A stretch of 64,000 nt of DNA. It comes from Hyphomonas adhaerens MHS-3. Its GTDB lineage: Bacteria; Pseudomonadota; Alphaproteobacteria; Caulobacterales; Hyphomonadaceae. Where the stretch lies: positions 1,178,001-1,242,000 of the forward strand of contig NZ_ARYH01000001.1 in NCBI RefSeq assembly GCF_000685235.1. Direction: 5' to 3'. The notes below the pieces were generated by a model. That model worked only from the letters and a program-made list of their open reading frames with translations, did not search any database and was not told the DNA's origin. Positions within the stretch are counted from its first letter, which is position 1; the number at the start of each line of letters is the position of its first letter. Of this stretch, positions 9,280 to 18,437 are shown in pieces. The position numbers were made by a program, and so were the translations under genes.

Positions 9280-9368
9280 AAGCCCCGCTTTCTGTTCCCT
9301 CGGCGATCCGGTGTAGACAGGTGCGCCAAAACCCGCAATCAGGCGTGGCACCAAACAGGAGGTCCCCC

Positions 9369-10094
9369 ATGAGCCAGCTCGTCCGTCCGTCAGGCCGCCC
9401 TTTTGACCAGATGCGCGAGATTGTTCTCGAGACCGAGGTGACCCGCTACGCCGAAGGCTCGTGCCTGGCGAAGTTCGGGAACACCCATGTCCTGTGCACC
9501 GCCAGCTGGGAGAACCGTGTCCCGGGCTGGATGAAGGGGCAGGGGCGTGGCTGGGTGACAGCGGAATACGGCATGCTGCCGCGTGCAACGCATACCCGTG
9601 GGCGCCGCGAGGCGGCTGCCGGCAAGCAGTCCGGCCGGACACAGGAAATCCAGCGCCTGATCGGCCGCTCGCTGCGTTCGGTCTGCGATCTGGCGGCGCT
9701 GGGAGAGAACCAGATCACGATCGACTGCGACGTGCTACAAGCCGATGGCGGCACCCGCACGGCCTCGATCACCGGCGGCTTTGTCGCGCTGTCTCTGGCC
9801 TGCAAATACCTGGTCGATGAGGGCGTGATCCCAGCCAACCCGATCATGAAACAGGCGGCGGCCATTTCTGTCGGCGTGTTCCAGGACCATCCCGTTCTGG
9901 ACGTGGATTACCCGGAAGACTCGGCAGGCGAAGCCGACATGAATGTCGTCATGAGCTCCGATGGCGGCTTCATTGAAGTGCAGGGCACCGGTGAGGAACG
10001 TCCGCTGACGCGCACCGAACTGGATGAGATGCTGCGCCTCGCCGAGAAGGGCTGTAACGAGCTGTTCGCTGCCCAGCGGGACGCGCTCGCCTAA
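9369..10094 (+). CDS. rph: Ribonuclease PH
   Basis: RNase PH is a phosphorolytic 3'-5' exoribonuclease that trims tRNA 3' ends. The 241-residue product has [13 protein letters not shown] at its start, the [15 protein letters not shown] phosphate/hexamer region and the catalytic [19 protein letters not shown]. The ATG at 9369 follows ACAGGAGG. An in-frame ATG at 9321 would add 16 residues lacking family similarity. It is divergent from fhs with about 90 bases between starts, and its stop overlaps the convergent LRAT-like gene by four bases. Confidence 0.97.
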   Translation: MSQLVRPSGRPFDQMREIVLETEVTRYAEGSCLAKFGNTHVLCTASWENRVPGWMKGQGRGWVTAEYGMLPRATHTRGRREAAAGKQSGRTQEIQRLIGRSLRSVCDLAALGENQITIDCDVLQADGGTRTASITGGFVALSLACKYLVDEGVIPANPIMKQAAAISVGVFQDHPVLDVDYPEDSAGEADMNVVMSSDGGFIEVQGTGEERPLTRTELDEMLRLAEKGCNELFAAQRDALA

Positions 10095-10468
10095 TAGCGG
10101 CGCTTCGGCCTGCCCAACATGTCACCGAAGGTCCGAACGGTCGCGGCAGCCACCTGCATCGGGGTCGGCTTGCGGCGGTGGGCATGGCGGACGAAATGGC
10201 CGCAATTGGAGCCGAACAGGTCGTATTCCTTGCCGAGATGACGCCGCGCGCGCTGCTCGACATGATAGCCGTCGAGGTCGCTGTAGCGGCCGTGCAGGCG
10301 CACATTGCGTCCGTCAGAAAAGGTATCGAGGCTTTGTTCCACAACGCCGCCATGCAGGCGGGAATTGCAGATCACGGTGCCCCGGCCGGTGATCACGCCA
10401 TAATGGCGCAGCACGCCGCCGAAACGGATCGAGACGACATCGCCGGCGGTGAACGGATCATGCTGCAT
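10091..10468 (-). CDS. LRAT/NlpC-P60-superfamily small protein
   Basis: The 125-residue product resembles the LRAT-like branch of the papain-like fold. An N-terminal [20 protein letters not shown] carries a candidate catalytic His22, and a later [11 protein letters not shown] carries candidate nucleophile Cys89, matching the NCxHF signature. Members act as acyltransferases or thiol hydrolases; some are phage or toxin associated. There is no signal peptide, so it is probably cytoplasmic. The substrate cannot be told. It overlaps rph by four bases in convergent orientation. Confidence 0.75.
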   Translation of the reverse strand: MQHDPFTAGDVVSIRFGGVLRHYGVITGRGTVICNSRLHGGVVEQSLDTFSDGRNVRLHGRYSDLDGYHVEQRARRHLGKEYDLFGSNCGHFVRHAHRRKPTPMQVAAATVRTFGDMLGRPKRRY

Positions 10469-10494
10469 GGATGTGTCCTTTCGCGTTTCGGGAT

Positions 10495-10938
10495 CTAGTG
10501 TGTCTCGACAGGCGCCCGCCCATCGAGCCAGCGCTCAAGCTGGACATTGTCGGTCGTGCGGTAACCCAGCGCCTCGTAGAAGCCGCGGACTTGCTGGTTG
10601 CTGCCGCGCACGATCAGGTTCAGCTTCCAGACACCGCGGTCACGAAGCCAGTCTTCGGCGGCCTGCATGATGGTCCGGCCGAAGCCTTTGCCGCGGAAAT
10701 CCGGATCGGCGCTGACATAATAGACGCCGCCCCTGTGCCCGTCATGACCGACCATTGCGGTGGCCGCCACGGCGCCGTCGTACCGGCCGACCAGAATGGT
10801 TGCGCCATCAGCCGAGCGGGCGAAGGCAATGTCTTTTTCGGGATCGTTCCAGGGACGGAGCAGGCCGCTGCGTTGCCAGAGCGTGATGACGGCCGTCACG
10901 TCTTCGTCGGTGATATCCGAGATCTGCAGCTCAGCCAT
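10495..10938 (-). CDS. GNAT acetyltransferase, YpeA family
   Basis: The 147-residue protein follows the E. coli YpeA pattern closely: VITLWQRSGLLRPWNDPEKDI, VGHDGHRGGVYYV, the acetyl-CoA loop RGKGFGRTIM and FYEALGYRTTDNV. GNAT enzymes transfer an acetyl group from acetyl-CoA; the YpeA substrate is not established. It lies on the minus strand 26 bases upstream of the LRAT-like gene and may be cotranscribed with it. Confidence 0.88.
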   Translation of the reverse strand: MAELQISDITDEDVTAVITLWQRSGLLRPWNDPEKDIAFARSADGATILVGRYDGAVAATAMVGHDGHRGGVYYVSADPDFRGKGFGRTIMQAAEDWLRDRGVWKLNLIVRGSNQQVRGFYEALGYRTTDNVQLERWLDGRAPVETH

Positions 10939-10959
10939 GGGCGCCCGCGACCTGCATGC

Positions 10960-11199
10960 CTATTCCGCCGCGACGCGCTCGGCGGCACCGTCACCCTCTG
11001 TGTCGAAGGTGAGAATGTCTCCCGGTTGGCAGCCAAGTTCCCGGCACAGGGCTTCGAGCGTGGAGAAGCGGATGGCCTTGGCCTTGCCGGTCTTGAGGAT
11101 GGAGAGATTGGCGAGTGTCACGCCGACACGTTCCGACAGCTCTGTGAGAGACATGCGGCGGTCGAGCAGGACACGATCGAGGGTCACGCGAATGGACAT
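10960..11199 (-). CDS. Small XRE/Cro-type HTH regulator (DUF2975 partner)
   Basis: The 79-residue protein is almost all helix-turn-helix: LLDRRMSLTELSERVGVT, LSILKTGKAKAIRFSTLEAL, CRELGCQPGDIL. It belongs to the YozG-like group that is commonly encoded directly after a DUF2975 membrane protein, as here with an 8-base gap. It probably regulates this pair, perhaps with DNA binding modulated by the membrane partner. Confidence 0.88.
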   Translation of the reverse strand: MSIRVTLDRVLLDRRMSLTELSERVGVTLANLSILKTGKAKAIRFSTLEALCRELGCQPGDILTFDTEGDGAAERVAAE

Positions 11200-11207
11200 G
11201 GGCCCTC

Positions 11208-11729
11208 CTATATAGTCATTTTCTCTTCATCGCGAAGGCGGGTGCCTTCACGGAAGACCTGACTGAGAATGAAAAGGGCGGCGACGGACGCCCAGGCGAT
11301 AAGATCAACGGAAAATTCGAGCGACGTCCCAGTCACCATCAACCCCACGAATATGGCAATCACGTAGCGCATCAGCTGGGTGATGGCGATGGCGATGGCG
11401 ATCCGCGTGAGGCGAACGGCGTTTTCCGGGACAAACGGGTCGCCTGCCGCCAGGGTTGCCAGGATCTTGCGAAGCTCGAGGCTCACGAAGACCACCGCGC
11501 AGACCACGACCAGCACGCCGACGAGGCCCGCCGCGAGCTCAGGTACGGAAATGTCATGGTCGTCGACCTTGATGGAGCCGATGCTGATGGGAGACCCCGA
11601 GAGCATCGAAACGAGTTCAATGCCGCCGGCGAGGAGAACGATGGCGCCGATCGCGGCCGTCATCCACATGACGACTGTGACGAGGACTGTCATGATCGCC
11701 GCCATGGAATTATGCGTTTTTCCTGTCAT
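11208..11729 (-). CDS. DUF2975 family membrane protein
   Basis: The 173-residue product has four hydrophobic segments (about 12-40, 65-86, 108-130 and 143-158) and a central GDPFVPENAVRLTRIAIAI stretch typical of DUF2975. Function is unknown. It is the first gene of a two-gene unit with the small HTH regulator. rdgB starts 135 bases away in the divergent direction. Confidence 0.83.
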   Translation of the reverse strand: MTGKTHNSMAAIMTVLVTVVMWMTAAIGAIVLLAGGIELVSMLSGSPISIGSIKVDDHDISVPELAAGLVGVLVVVCAVVFVSLELRKILATLAAGDPFVPENAVRLTRIAIAIAITQLMRYVIAIFVGLMVTGTSLEFSVDLIAWASVAALFILSQVFREGTRLRDEEKMTI

Positions 11730-11863
11730 GCCTTCTTCTCTTCATCCTTTCCGCTGGATGATCTATGCCGGTGGGATCGTTGCTTTTGCATCAACCCTTA
11801 CCGAATAACGATATACGTATTTGTGACGAAAGCAAGAATGGAACCATTTCAGAAGGGCGAAAT

Positions 11864-12469
11864 ATGACACATCGCACCCTGTCCGCCGGCAGGTTGGTCG
11901 CCGCCACGCATAACAAGGGAAAAGTCAGGGAACTCAAGGACTTGTTTGAGCCTCTGGGCCTCGAAGTCGTCTCTGCAATTGACCTGGATTTGCCGGAACC
12001 CGAAGAAACTGAGAACAGCTTCACCGGCAATGCGCTGCTGAAAGCGCGTGCCGCAGCCGAAAAAACGGGTGCACCGGCCTTGTCGGACGATTCCGGCCTG
12101 TCCGTCACTTTGCTGGACGGGGCGCCTGGAATTTATTCGGCCCGCTGGGCGGGAGAGCCCCGGGATTTCGGGGTCGCGATGGCCCGTGTGGAGCAGGAAC
12201 TGCAGGCCGCCGGCAATTCCGACCGCTCCGCCAAATTCGTCTGTGCGCTCGCCGTCGTCTGGCCGGACGGGCACGAAGAAGTCTTTGAAGGCGAAGTGCA
12301 TGGTGAGCTTGTCTGGCCGCCGAGAGGGGACAAGGGGTTTGGGTATGACCCGATCTTTGTCGCGGATGGCGAGGTCATGACGTTTGGCGAAATGGACCCG
12401 GACCGGAAACATGCGATGAGTCACCGGGCCGATGCCTTCAGCAAGCTCAAGGCGGCCCTGCTGTCGTGA
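11864..12469 (+). CDS. rdgB: XTP/dITP diphosphatase (RdgB/HAM1)
   Basis: This enzyme removes non-canonical purine nucleoside triphosphates (dITP, XTP) to protect DNA. The 201-residue product has [15 protein letters not shown], the ALSDDSGL motif, [12 protein letters not shown] and GFGYDPIF, followed by [13 protein letters not shown]. The ATG at 11864 has AGAAGGG upstream; the frame extends to 11765 but without similarity. Its last codons overlap the hemW start as GTGA, so the two genes are coupled. Confidence 0.97.
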   Translation: MTHRTLSAGRLVAATHNKGKVRELKDLFEPLGLEVVSAIDLDLPEPEETENSFTGNALLKARAAAEKTGAPALSDDSGLSVTLLDGAPGIYSARWAGEPRDFGVAMARVEQELQAAGNSDRSAKFVCALAVVWPDGHEEVFEGEVHGELVWPPRGDKGFGYDPIFVADGEVMTFGEMDPDRKHAMSHRADAFSKLKAALLS

Positions 12470-13641
12470 CAGACGAGGCCCTTCATCCATTCGGCCCGCA
12501 TTTCGGCTTCGGTCTCTACGTCCATTGGCCGTATTGCGCGCGCATCTGCCCGTATTGCGATTTCAACGTCTATGCCGCCAAGGATCGCGATCCGTCGCTG
12601 CTTGTTGAAGCGATCTGCGCAGATATCCGTGCGCACCGGAACCGCATGCCGGAGCATGGCGCGCTGGATTCCGTCTATCTCGGTGGCGGCACGCCGTCGC
12701 TTCTGGCGCCGGGGGATGTGGAGCGCATCCTGAAGGCAGCGGATGAGGCTTTCGGTGTAAAGCCAGGTGCGGAAATCACGCTGGAAGCAAACCCGAACGA
12801 TGTCATGCGGGCTGACCTTGCGGGCCTCAGGAGCGCCGGGGTGAACCGGCTGTCGGTGGGGGTTCAGTCACTGCGCGATTCTGCGCTCGCTTTCCTGGGC
12901 CGGGACCATGATGCCGACGGCGCGCGTGCGAGCGTCGCGCAGGCCATGCGCGTGTTCCGATCGGTCAGTGTCGACCTGATCTATGCAAGGCCGGAGCAGC
13001 AGGCCGATGACTGGCAGAACGAACTGGCAGATGTGCTGGCCCTCGGCATGCCGCATCTCTCGCTCTATGAACTGACCATCAAGGAAGGTACGCCATTCGG
13101 GCTTGCGGTCGGCCGCGGCCAGATCACCCCCATGCCGGATGACGATCAGGCCGACATGTTCGAGCTGACGCAGGACATTCTCGGAAAGGCCGGCCTGCCG
13201 GCTTACGAAGTGTCGAACCATGCCATGTCGCCAGAGCACCAGTCTGTGCACAATCTCATTTACTGGCAGGGCGGCGACTGGATCGGGGCAGGGCCGGGGG
13301 CGCATGGCCGCGTCACCGTTGGCGGGCACCGGTATGCCTATGAGGCGCACCGGCGCCCGGAAGTTTACACGGCGAATGTCCAGGCCCTCGGGTCCGGCTG
13401 GGGCGATGCCGAGCGGCTTGAGCCCAACGCGATCGCACAGGAATTGCTGGCCATGGGCCTGCGCCCCGCCAGCGGAATCGACATCGCCCGGATTGAAGCG
13501 GTGTCCGGCCGGCCTGTGTCGCGTGAAAAGATCGCTGTCTTCGTGGATCAGGGCTGGGTGACGTTCGACCAGGGTGTCCTGTCGCTGACACCGTCGGGCC
13601 GGTTGCTGGCGGACGCGCTGACGGCACAGCTCGCCTCCTGA
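12466..13641 (+). CDS. hemW: Radical SAM heme chaperone HemW
   Basis: HemW is a radical SAM protein related to HemN and implicated in heme trafficking to respiratory proteins. The 391-residue product has the CxxxCxxC cluster motif (CARICPYC, Cys24/28/31), [15 protein letters not shown]-like [10 protein letters not shown] and the HemN-like C-terminal domain. It lacks the extra cysteine typical of true HemN, since Phe follows CD. Its GTG start overlaps the rdgB stop. Confidence 0.93.
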   Translation: MTDEALHPFGPHFGFGLYVHWPYCARICPYCDFNVYAAKDRDPSLLVEAICADIRAHRNRMPEHGALDSVYLGGGTPSLLAPGDVERILKAADEAFGVKPGAEITLEANPNDVMRADLAGLRSAGVNRLSVGVQSLRDSALAFLGRDHDADGARASVAQAMRVFRSVSVDLIYARPEQQADDWQNELADVLALGMPHLSLYELTIKEGTPFGLAVGRGQITPMPDDDQADMFELTQDILGKAGLPAYEVSNHAMSPEHQSVHNLIYWQGGDWIGAGPGAHGRVTVGGHRYAYEAHRRPEVYTANVQALGSGWGDAERLEPNAIAQELLAMGLRPASGIDIARIEAVSGRPVSREKIAVFVDQGWVTFDQGVLSLTPSGRLLADALTAQLAS

Positions 13642-13656
13642 TTTCCCGGTTTCGGG

Positions 13657-14244
13657 CTAAGCCGGGGGAAAGCGGCCCATTTTCTCTTCCCAGTGCCGCC
13701 GGCAGAGCGAGACATAGGTAGCCTTGCCGATGGATACCTGATCGCCTTCGGTCAGGGCCTTGCCGTCCGGGCCCAGACGAATGACCATGGTTGCCTTGCG
13801 CCCGCATTCGCAGATCGTGCGCACTTCGCGCAGGGAGTCTGCAATCGCTAGCAGAGTCGCAGAGCCCTCGAACAGCTCGCCGCGGAAATCCGTGCGCAGC
13901 CCGTAGGCCAGGACCGGCACGTCCAGATGGTCTGCCACGCGTGCCAGCTGCCAGGCCTGGTCCTTGGTCAGGAACTGGGCCTCATCCACAAAAATTGCAT
14001 CGATCCGGTGCTCGGCCTGTTTTTTCCGGATCAGAGCGAGCAGGTCTGTTTCGTCCGTGTACAGGGCCGCATCGGCGCTGATGCCGATACGGGAAGAGAT
14101 GTGCCCGGCGTCATCATCCTTGTAGAGGGCGGACGTGAGCAGGAGGACATCCATCCCCCGCTCACGATAATTGTGCGCCGCCTGCAGCAACAGCGTCGAT
14201 TTGCCGGCATTCATGGCGGCGTAGGAGAAGTAGAGCTTGGCCAT
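13657..14244 (-). CDS. tdk: Thymidine kinase (type II)
   Basis: It phosphorylates thymidine in pyrimidine salvage. The 195-residue product has the P-loop MNAGKSTLLLQ, the FVDEAQFL Walker-B/lasso region, a substrate-binding YGLRTDFRGELFEGS and zinc-binding cysteines in ICECGRKA and SLCRRHW. It converges with hemW and lies just downstream of the ggt gene on the same strand. Confidence 0.96.
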   Translation of the reverse strand: MAKLYFSYAAMNAGKSTLLLQAAHNYRERGMDVLLLTSALYKDDDAGHISSRIGISADAALYTDETDLLALIRKKQAEHRIDAIFVDEAQFLTKDQAWQLARVADHLDVPVLAYGLRTDFRGELFEGSATLLAIADSLREVRTICECGRKATMVIRLGPDGKALTEGDQVSIGKATYVSLCRRHWEEKMGRFPPA

Positions 14245-14264
14245 CCCGGGTGAGGCGTGCCTGT

Positions 14265-16097
14265 CTATTCGAGGGCGAGTGCAACCCCGTCACGGCGCGG
14301 GTCTGCTCCGCCTTCCAGGCCATCCTCGCGCACGATGATGACATGCAGGCCGGAGTTCTCACCCTGACGCTCTTCGACATTGTAGCCCATCTCGCGCAGG
14401 GCTTCGGCTGCTTCCGGCCCGCCGTCACGGTCGACTTCCACGCCGACCACATCGCCGCGGGCGATGATGTTCGGCAGGTCGATGGATTCCTGCGCCGACT
14501 TGCCCCATTCGAGCACACCGACCAGCGTTTTGGCGACATAGGCAACGATGGAGTTGCCGCCCGGCGATCCGGTGACCATGAACAGGTCGCCATCCGGATC
14601 AAAGACCACAGTCGGGGACATCGACGACCGGGGGCGCTTGTTGCCGGCAACGGCATTGGCCACCGGCTTGCCGCCTTTTGTCGGTTCGCGCGAGAAGTCG
14701 GTCAGCTGGTTGTTCAGCATGAAGCCGTGAACCATGACCGAGTTCCCGAACGCGGCTTCGACGGTCATCGTCATCGAGACGGCATTGCCATAGGGGTCGA
14801 TGATCGAGAAGTGCGTCGTGCCCGGATGATGCTCGGTCGGGTCTTCGCCCCACATCTGGCGCATCGGGCCGCGGCCGAGTGCAATCCCCGGATCGCCCGG
14901 CGTTGCATGCTCATCCGGCGCGAAGGCTTCGGTCGCACGCACGTCGAGATAGATCGGATCGATCAGTTCTGCTGCCGGGACCGGGACGAAGTCGGCGTCA
15001 GCCACATAATGGTCGCGGTCGGCATAGGACAGGCGCTGGGCATCGACGAAGGCTTTCAGGAAGCCTTCCTCAGTTGCCTCTTCTTCGCTGGTCGGCTTGA
15101 GGCGATCATACAGGCCGAGGATCATGTTCTGCGTCACGCCGCCGGAAGATGGCGGCGGGGCCGAACAGACCTTGTAGCCATCAGGCTCCACACCGCAGAG
15201 GGCCGGACGAACCGCCACTTCATAATTGGCGAGGTCTTCCACCGTCATGGCGCCCGGCAGAGACGGGTCGTGGGATACGGCATAGGCGATCGATTCAGCG
15301 ATCTCTCCGGAATAGAAGGCGGATGGGCCTTCTGTCGCGATCCGCTTCAGCGTTTCAGCATAGGCCGGGTTGGTCTTGATTGAGCCTTCCGCCAGCGGCG
15401 CGCCGTCCGGATAGAAATAGGCCGCAGAGTCCGGCAGGTCATCCAGACGGACATATTGCTGAAGGCGATCGCTGGCCAGCGTGGCGGCGAGCTTGCGTTC
15501 CACCACGAAGCCGTCTTCGGCGAGCGTGATGGCAGGTTGGAAGAGGTCTTCCCAGTCCAGCTTGCCAGCCGCGTCATGAGCCGATTTGTAGAGGGCAACC
15601 GCGCCTGGTACGCCGACCGACCGGCCTGACTGCCAGGAGGAGAAAAAGTCCATCACCTCGCCATCTTGCATGAAATATTCCGGCGTGGCCGCGGCGGGCG
15701 CGCGCTCGCGTCCGTCAAATACGGTGACGTCGCCGCTGGCGTGGTCGTAATAGACCATGAAGCCGCCGCCGCCGATGCCGGAGCTTTCCGGCTCGACCAG
15801 GCCAAGGGCCGCGTGCACCGCGATCGCCGCGTCAACGGCCGTGCCGCCTTCGCGCAGGATCTCAAGACCGGCTTCCACCGCTTCGGGATTTGCCGCTGCC
15901 ACCATTGCGCCTTTGGTCCATTCAGTCTCATCAGCAACTTCCACTTCGGCTTCGAGAGCTTCGGTGGCGGCTGCGTCTGCTGCGCTTTGCGCCGCATCGG
16001 AGACCGAGACGTCTTGCTTTCCGTCCGGCGCCGCACAGGCAGACAGCAGAAAGGCGGCAAGGAAAGGGGCGGCAAGGAGGGGGCGGGCGATCTTCAT
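14265..16097 (-). CDS. ggt: Gamma-glutamyltranspeptidase (probable lipoprotein)
   Basis: GGT cleaves gamma-glutamyl bonds of glutathione in the periplasm or at the surface. The 610-residue precursor has a lipobox signal (AAFLLSACAA, Cys about 21), an acidic linker, and the two-chain Ntn-hydrolase body. The autocleavage and nucleophile region is HHPGTTHFSIIDPYGNAVS, and SSGIGGGGFMVYYD and PPPSSGGVTQN are conserved. The family normally has a cleavable signal, so lipid anchoring is worth noting. It is divergent from the P1-family peptidase gene. Confidence 0.94.
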   Translation of the reverse strand: MKIARPLLAAPFLAAFLLSACAAPDGKQDVSVSDAAQSAADAAATEALEAEVEVADETEWTKGAMVAAANPEAVEAGLEILREGGTAVDAAIAVHAALGLVEPESSGIGGGGFMVYYDHASGDVTVFDGRERAPAAATPEYFMQDGEVMDFFSSWQSGRSVGVPGAVALYKSAHDAAGKLDWEDLFQPAITLAEDGFVVERKLAATLASDRLQQYVRLDDLPDSAAYFYPDGAPLAEGSIKTNPAYAETLKRIATEGPSAFYSGEIAESIAYAVSHDPSLPGAMTVEDLANYEVAVRPALCGVEPDGYKVCSAPPPSSGGVTQNMILGLYDRLKPTSEEEATEEGFLKAFVDAQRLSYADRDHYVADADFVPVPAAELIDPIYLDVRATEAFAPDEHATPGDPGIALGRGPMRQMWGEDPTEHHPGTTHFSIIDPYGNAVSMTMTVEAAFGNSVMVHGFMLNNQLTDFSREPTKGGKPVANAVAGNKRPRSSMSPTVVFDPDGDLFMVTGSPGGNSIVAYVAKTLVGVLEWGKSAQESIDLPNIIARGDVVGVEVDRDGGPEAAEALREMGYNVEERQGENSGLHVIIVREDGLEGGADPRRDGVALALE

Positions 16098-16177
16098 GGG
16101 AGTGTCCTTGGCTTGCGTGAGTCGCGCCGGACCTTAAGAGAGGGAATCCCAAAGGGAAAGACCAACAGGACATTGTA

Positions 16178-17179
16178 ATGGCCACAACAGCCGGGAAACG
16201 GAATCTCATCACAGACGTTGCGGGCGTGCGCGTTGGACAGGCACAGGATGCCCGCATTGATACCGGCGTCACGGTCATCCTGCCGGATAAGCCAGCGGTG
16301 GCGGCATGCGCCGTTGCCGGCGGGGGACCGGGTACACGGGAAACGGACCTGCTGTCAGCCGGCACACTGGTTGACCGGGTGGATGCGATTTTCCTGTCGG
16401 GTGGCAGTGCTTTCGGTCTCGGCGCGGCCGATGGCGTCATGGCGGGCCTCAAACAGGCTGGCCGCGGGTTCAGCCTGGTCGACCGGCCGGGCGTGCCGCC
16501 GACGCCCATCGTGCCGGGGGCCATCCTGTATGACCTTGCCAATGGCGGTGACAAGAATTGGGAGGGCATCGCCCCTTATGCCGCGCTCGGTCTTGAGGCC
16601 TTCAATACGGCCGCGCAGGACTTTTCACTCGGCCGGGCCGGAGCCGGGCAGGGGGCACGGGCCGGGCAGCACCCGGGTGGAACAGGGTCGGCCAGTGCCG
16701 TGACGGCAGAGGGTGTCACGGTCGGCGCTTTGGCCTGTGTGAATTCCTTCGGGTCGGTCCTGATGCCGGGCACGGATGCCTACTGGGCGTGGCCGTATGA
16801 GATGGCGGGCGAATTCGGCGGCGGGCGGCCTCCGGCCGATTTCTCCATGGATCCGGAAGACTGGGGCGCGGCAAAGGCCAATCCCGTTCTCGGGCAGAAT
16901 ACGACCATTGCCTGCATCGTGACCGACGCCGCCCTGACGCCCGCCAATGCCCGCCGGGTTGCCCAGATGGCCCTGTCAGGGTTTTCCCGTGCCATCCGGC
17001 CGGTATTTGCGCCTTTCGACGGAGATGCGGTATTCGTGTTATCAACCAAAGGTGAAGCCTCACCGGCCCCGGATCCATTGACTGTGACCCGGATCGGAGA
17101 ACTGGCTGCTTCGACACTGGCCCGGGCGATTGCGCGAGGGGTGCACGAGGCGCGCAGGCAAACCGGAGCGGTGGTCTGA
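16178..17179 (+). CDS. P1-family (DmpA/NylC-like) Ntn-hydrolase peptidase
   Basis: The 333-residue product belongs to the S58/P1 group of self-processing amidases (beta-aminopeptidase DmpA, 6-aminohexanoate oligomer hydrolase NylC). It has NLITDVAGVRVG, AGGGPGTRETDLL, FLSGGSAFGLGAADGVM and the cleavage site GQNTTIACIVTD, in which Thr242 is the predicted nucleophile after Asn241. That Thr places it nearer NylC than the Ser-type DmpA. There is no signal peptide. The substrate is unknown. Confidence 0.9.
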   Translation: MATTAGKRNLITDVAGVRVGQAQDARIDTGVTVILPDKPAVAACAVAGGGPGTRETDLLSAGTLVDRVDAIFLSGGSAFGLGAADGVMAGLKQAGRGFSLVDRPGVPPTPIVPGAILYDLANGGDKNWEGIAPYAALGLEAFNTAAQDFSLGRAGAGQGARAGQHPGGTGSASAVTAEGVTVGALACVNSFGSVLMPGTDAYWAWPYEMAGEFGGGRPPADFSMDPEDWGAAKANPVLGQNTTIACIVTDAALTPANARRVAQMALSGFSRAIRPVFAPFDGDAVFVLSTKGEASPAPDPLTVTRIGELAASTLARAIARGVHEARRQTGAVV

Positions 17180-17208
17180 GGGGAACAAAGCAGGGGAGAT
17201 ATTTCCGC

Positions 17209-18216
17209 ATGAGACCATTCTGGAAATGGGGGCTCGCATTGGGCGCGGTGGCGCTCGCGACGGCCTGTGTGGTCGGCGGACGCGAAGCTGATCCGGAAGA
17301 CTGGCCCGGCGTTGTGTCTCTCCAGTCCCAGCAGGGCCGGAACATCTATCATGAGTGCGGCGCCTCGATGATTTCCTCCGAATGGGCGCTGACCGCGGCG
17401 CATTGTGTGGAAACGGTGCGGGTTGAGGCAGACACGGGACGTGCCGCCCAATATCTGCCGGATGCCCGTGGTGACCTGAAGCGGTTCGGCCCCCTCCATG
17501 TCGTTGTCGGGGCTGGCACGCTGCTGGAAACGCCGAAGGACGCGACGTTTCCGGTCGACCGGATCATTATTCATCCGGGTTACAAGGCCGGCCATGCAGA
17601 GCACGGCGACGACCTGGCGCTCATTCATATCGTGGGGCGCTGGGATGGGCCGCTTTCCCGCCTTGACGGGCTGACGGGCCGCGCGCCTGATCCTGAAGCG
17701 GCGGAAACCGAAGTGGTCGTCGCCGGATATGGCAACACGGAAGAGCAGGGCAGCCAGGAAGAAGGCTTCAACCGCACGGGCCGGCACGTCAGCGCGCCAA
17801 GTCTTGCGCTCATGGAAGGGATCGTGCCGCCGGTCGACCCCGGCACATGCAACGCGCAAATAGCGGCCCTGATCGACAAGTATGGGCTGGATGATGAGTT
17901 CGCCGGTGTGAGCGTCGATCCGGCCTCTCAGATGTGCGCGGGCACAGGCGGCACCGATTCCTGCCAGGGTGACAGCGGCGGCCCGCTGGTTGCCCGCACC
18001 TGGGAAGATGGCCCGGTACAGATTGGCGTTGTCAGCTGGGGGCTCGGCTGTGCCCGCCCGGACAGTCCCGGCGTCTATTCCCGCGTCTCGGCCTATGCAG
18101 ACTGGATTTCCCGCGAGACGGGGATCGAACCGAATCTGGAGACACCCTCATCCAACCGCCCGGAATATGACCGGCCGGCCGGTGAGACGAACGGCCCCGG
18201 TCACGCCGAGGAATAG
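17209..18216 (+). CDS. Trypsin-like serine protease (S1), lipobox next to the mature N terminus
   Basis: The 335-residue precursor has a catalytic triad of His65 (LTAAHC), Asp135 (DDLALIH) and Ser256 (DSCQGDSGGPL). Asp250, equivalent to trypsin Asp189, predicts cleavage after Lys or Arg. The signal ends LATAC with Cys20, and VVGG follows directly. In S1 proteases a free N terminus of the I/VVGG type is needed for activity. If Cys20 is lipidated, this residue would block that N terminus. A low-complexity tail of about 40 residues ends the protein. GGGGAGA precedes the ATG. Confidence 0.92.
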   Translation: MRPFWKWGLALGAVALATACVVGGREADPEDWPGVVSLQSQQGRNIYHECGASMISSEWALTAAHCVETVRVEADTGRAAQYLPDARGDLKRFGPLHVVVGAGTLLETPKDATFPVDRIIIHPGYKAGHAEHGDDLALIHIVGRWDGPLSRLDGLTGRAPDPEAAETEVVVAGYGNTEEQGSQEEGFNRTGRHVSAPSLALMEGIVPPVDPGTCNAQIAALIDKYGLDDEFAGVSVDPASQMCAGTGGTDSCQGDSGGPLVARTWEDGPVQIGVVSWGLGCARPDSPGVYSRVSAYADWISRETGIEPNLETPSSNRPEYDRPAGETNGPGHAEE

Positions 18217-18302
18217 GTTTGCCCGGTTCCGCTGCAGAAGGCCGGGAAAACAGGCTTGCATCCCTTGGGGGCTGACTGTATGTGTCCGCCTTCTTTCGGC
18301 CG

Positions 18303-18379
18303 GCACCGGTAGCTCAGTTGGATAGAGCACTAGACTACGAATCTAGGGGTCGGGGGTTCGAATCCTCCCCGGTGCGCCA
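18303..18379 (+). tRNA. tRNA-Arg (ACG)
   Basis: A full cloverleaf is visible: acceptor GCACCGG with CCGGTGC, discriminator G and encoded CCA. The D arm is AGCTCAGTTGGATAGAGC and the T arm GGGGGTTCGAATCCTCCCC. The anticodon stem CTAGA/TCTAG holds the loop CTACGAA, giving anticodon ACG (read as ICG). The 3' end matches two short repeats at 23743 and 25230 in inverted orientation. Confidence 0.97.
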
Positions 18380-18437
18380 TTTCCCCCAACAAGAACAGAC
18401 GCCTGAACCAACAGGCATCCGTCCTGTTATGCGGCCG

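Noticed and set aside
9280..9368. Tetrahydrofolate riboswitch upstream of the formate-THF ligase gene
   Set aside because: Only about 90 bases separate it from rph, and no convincing riboswitch-like fold was visible.
7561..9372. 603-codon open frame opposite the formate-THF ligase gene
   Set aside because: The minus strand encodes a full-length, motif-complete enzyme. The plus-strand product resembles no protein.
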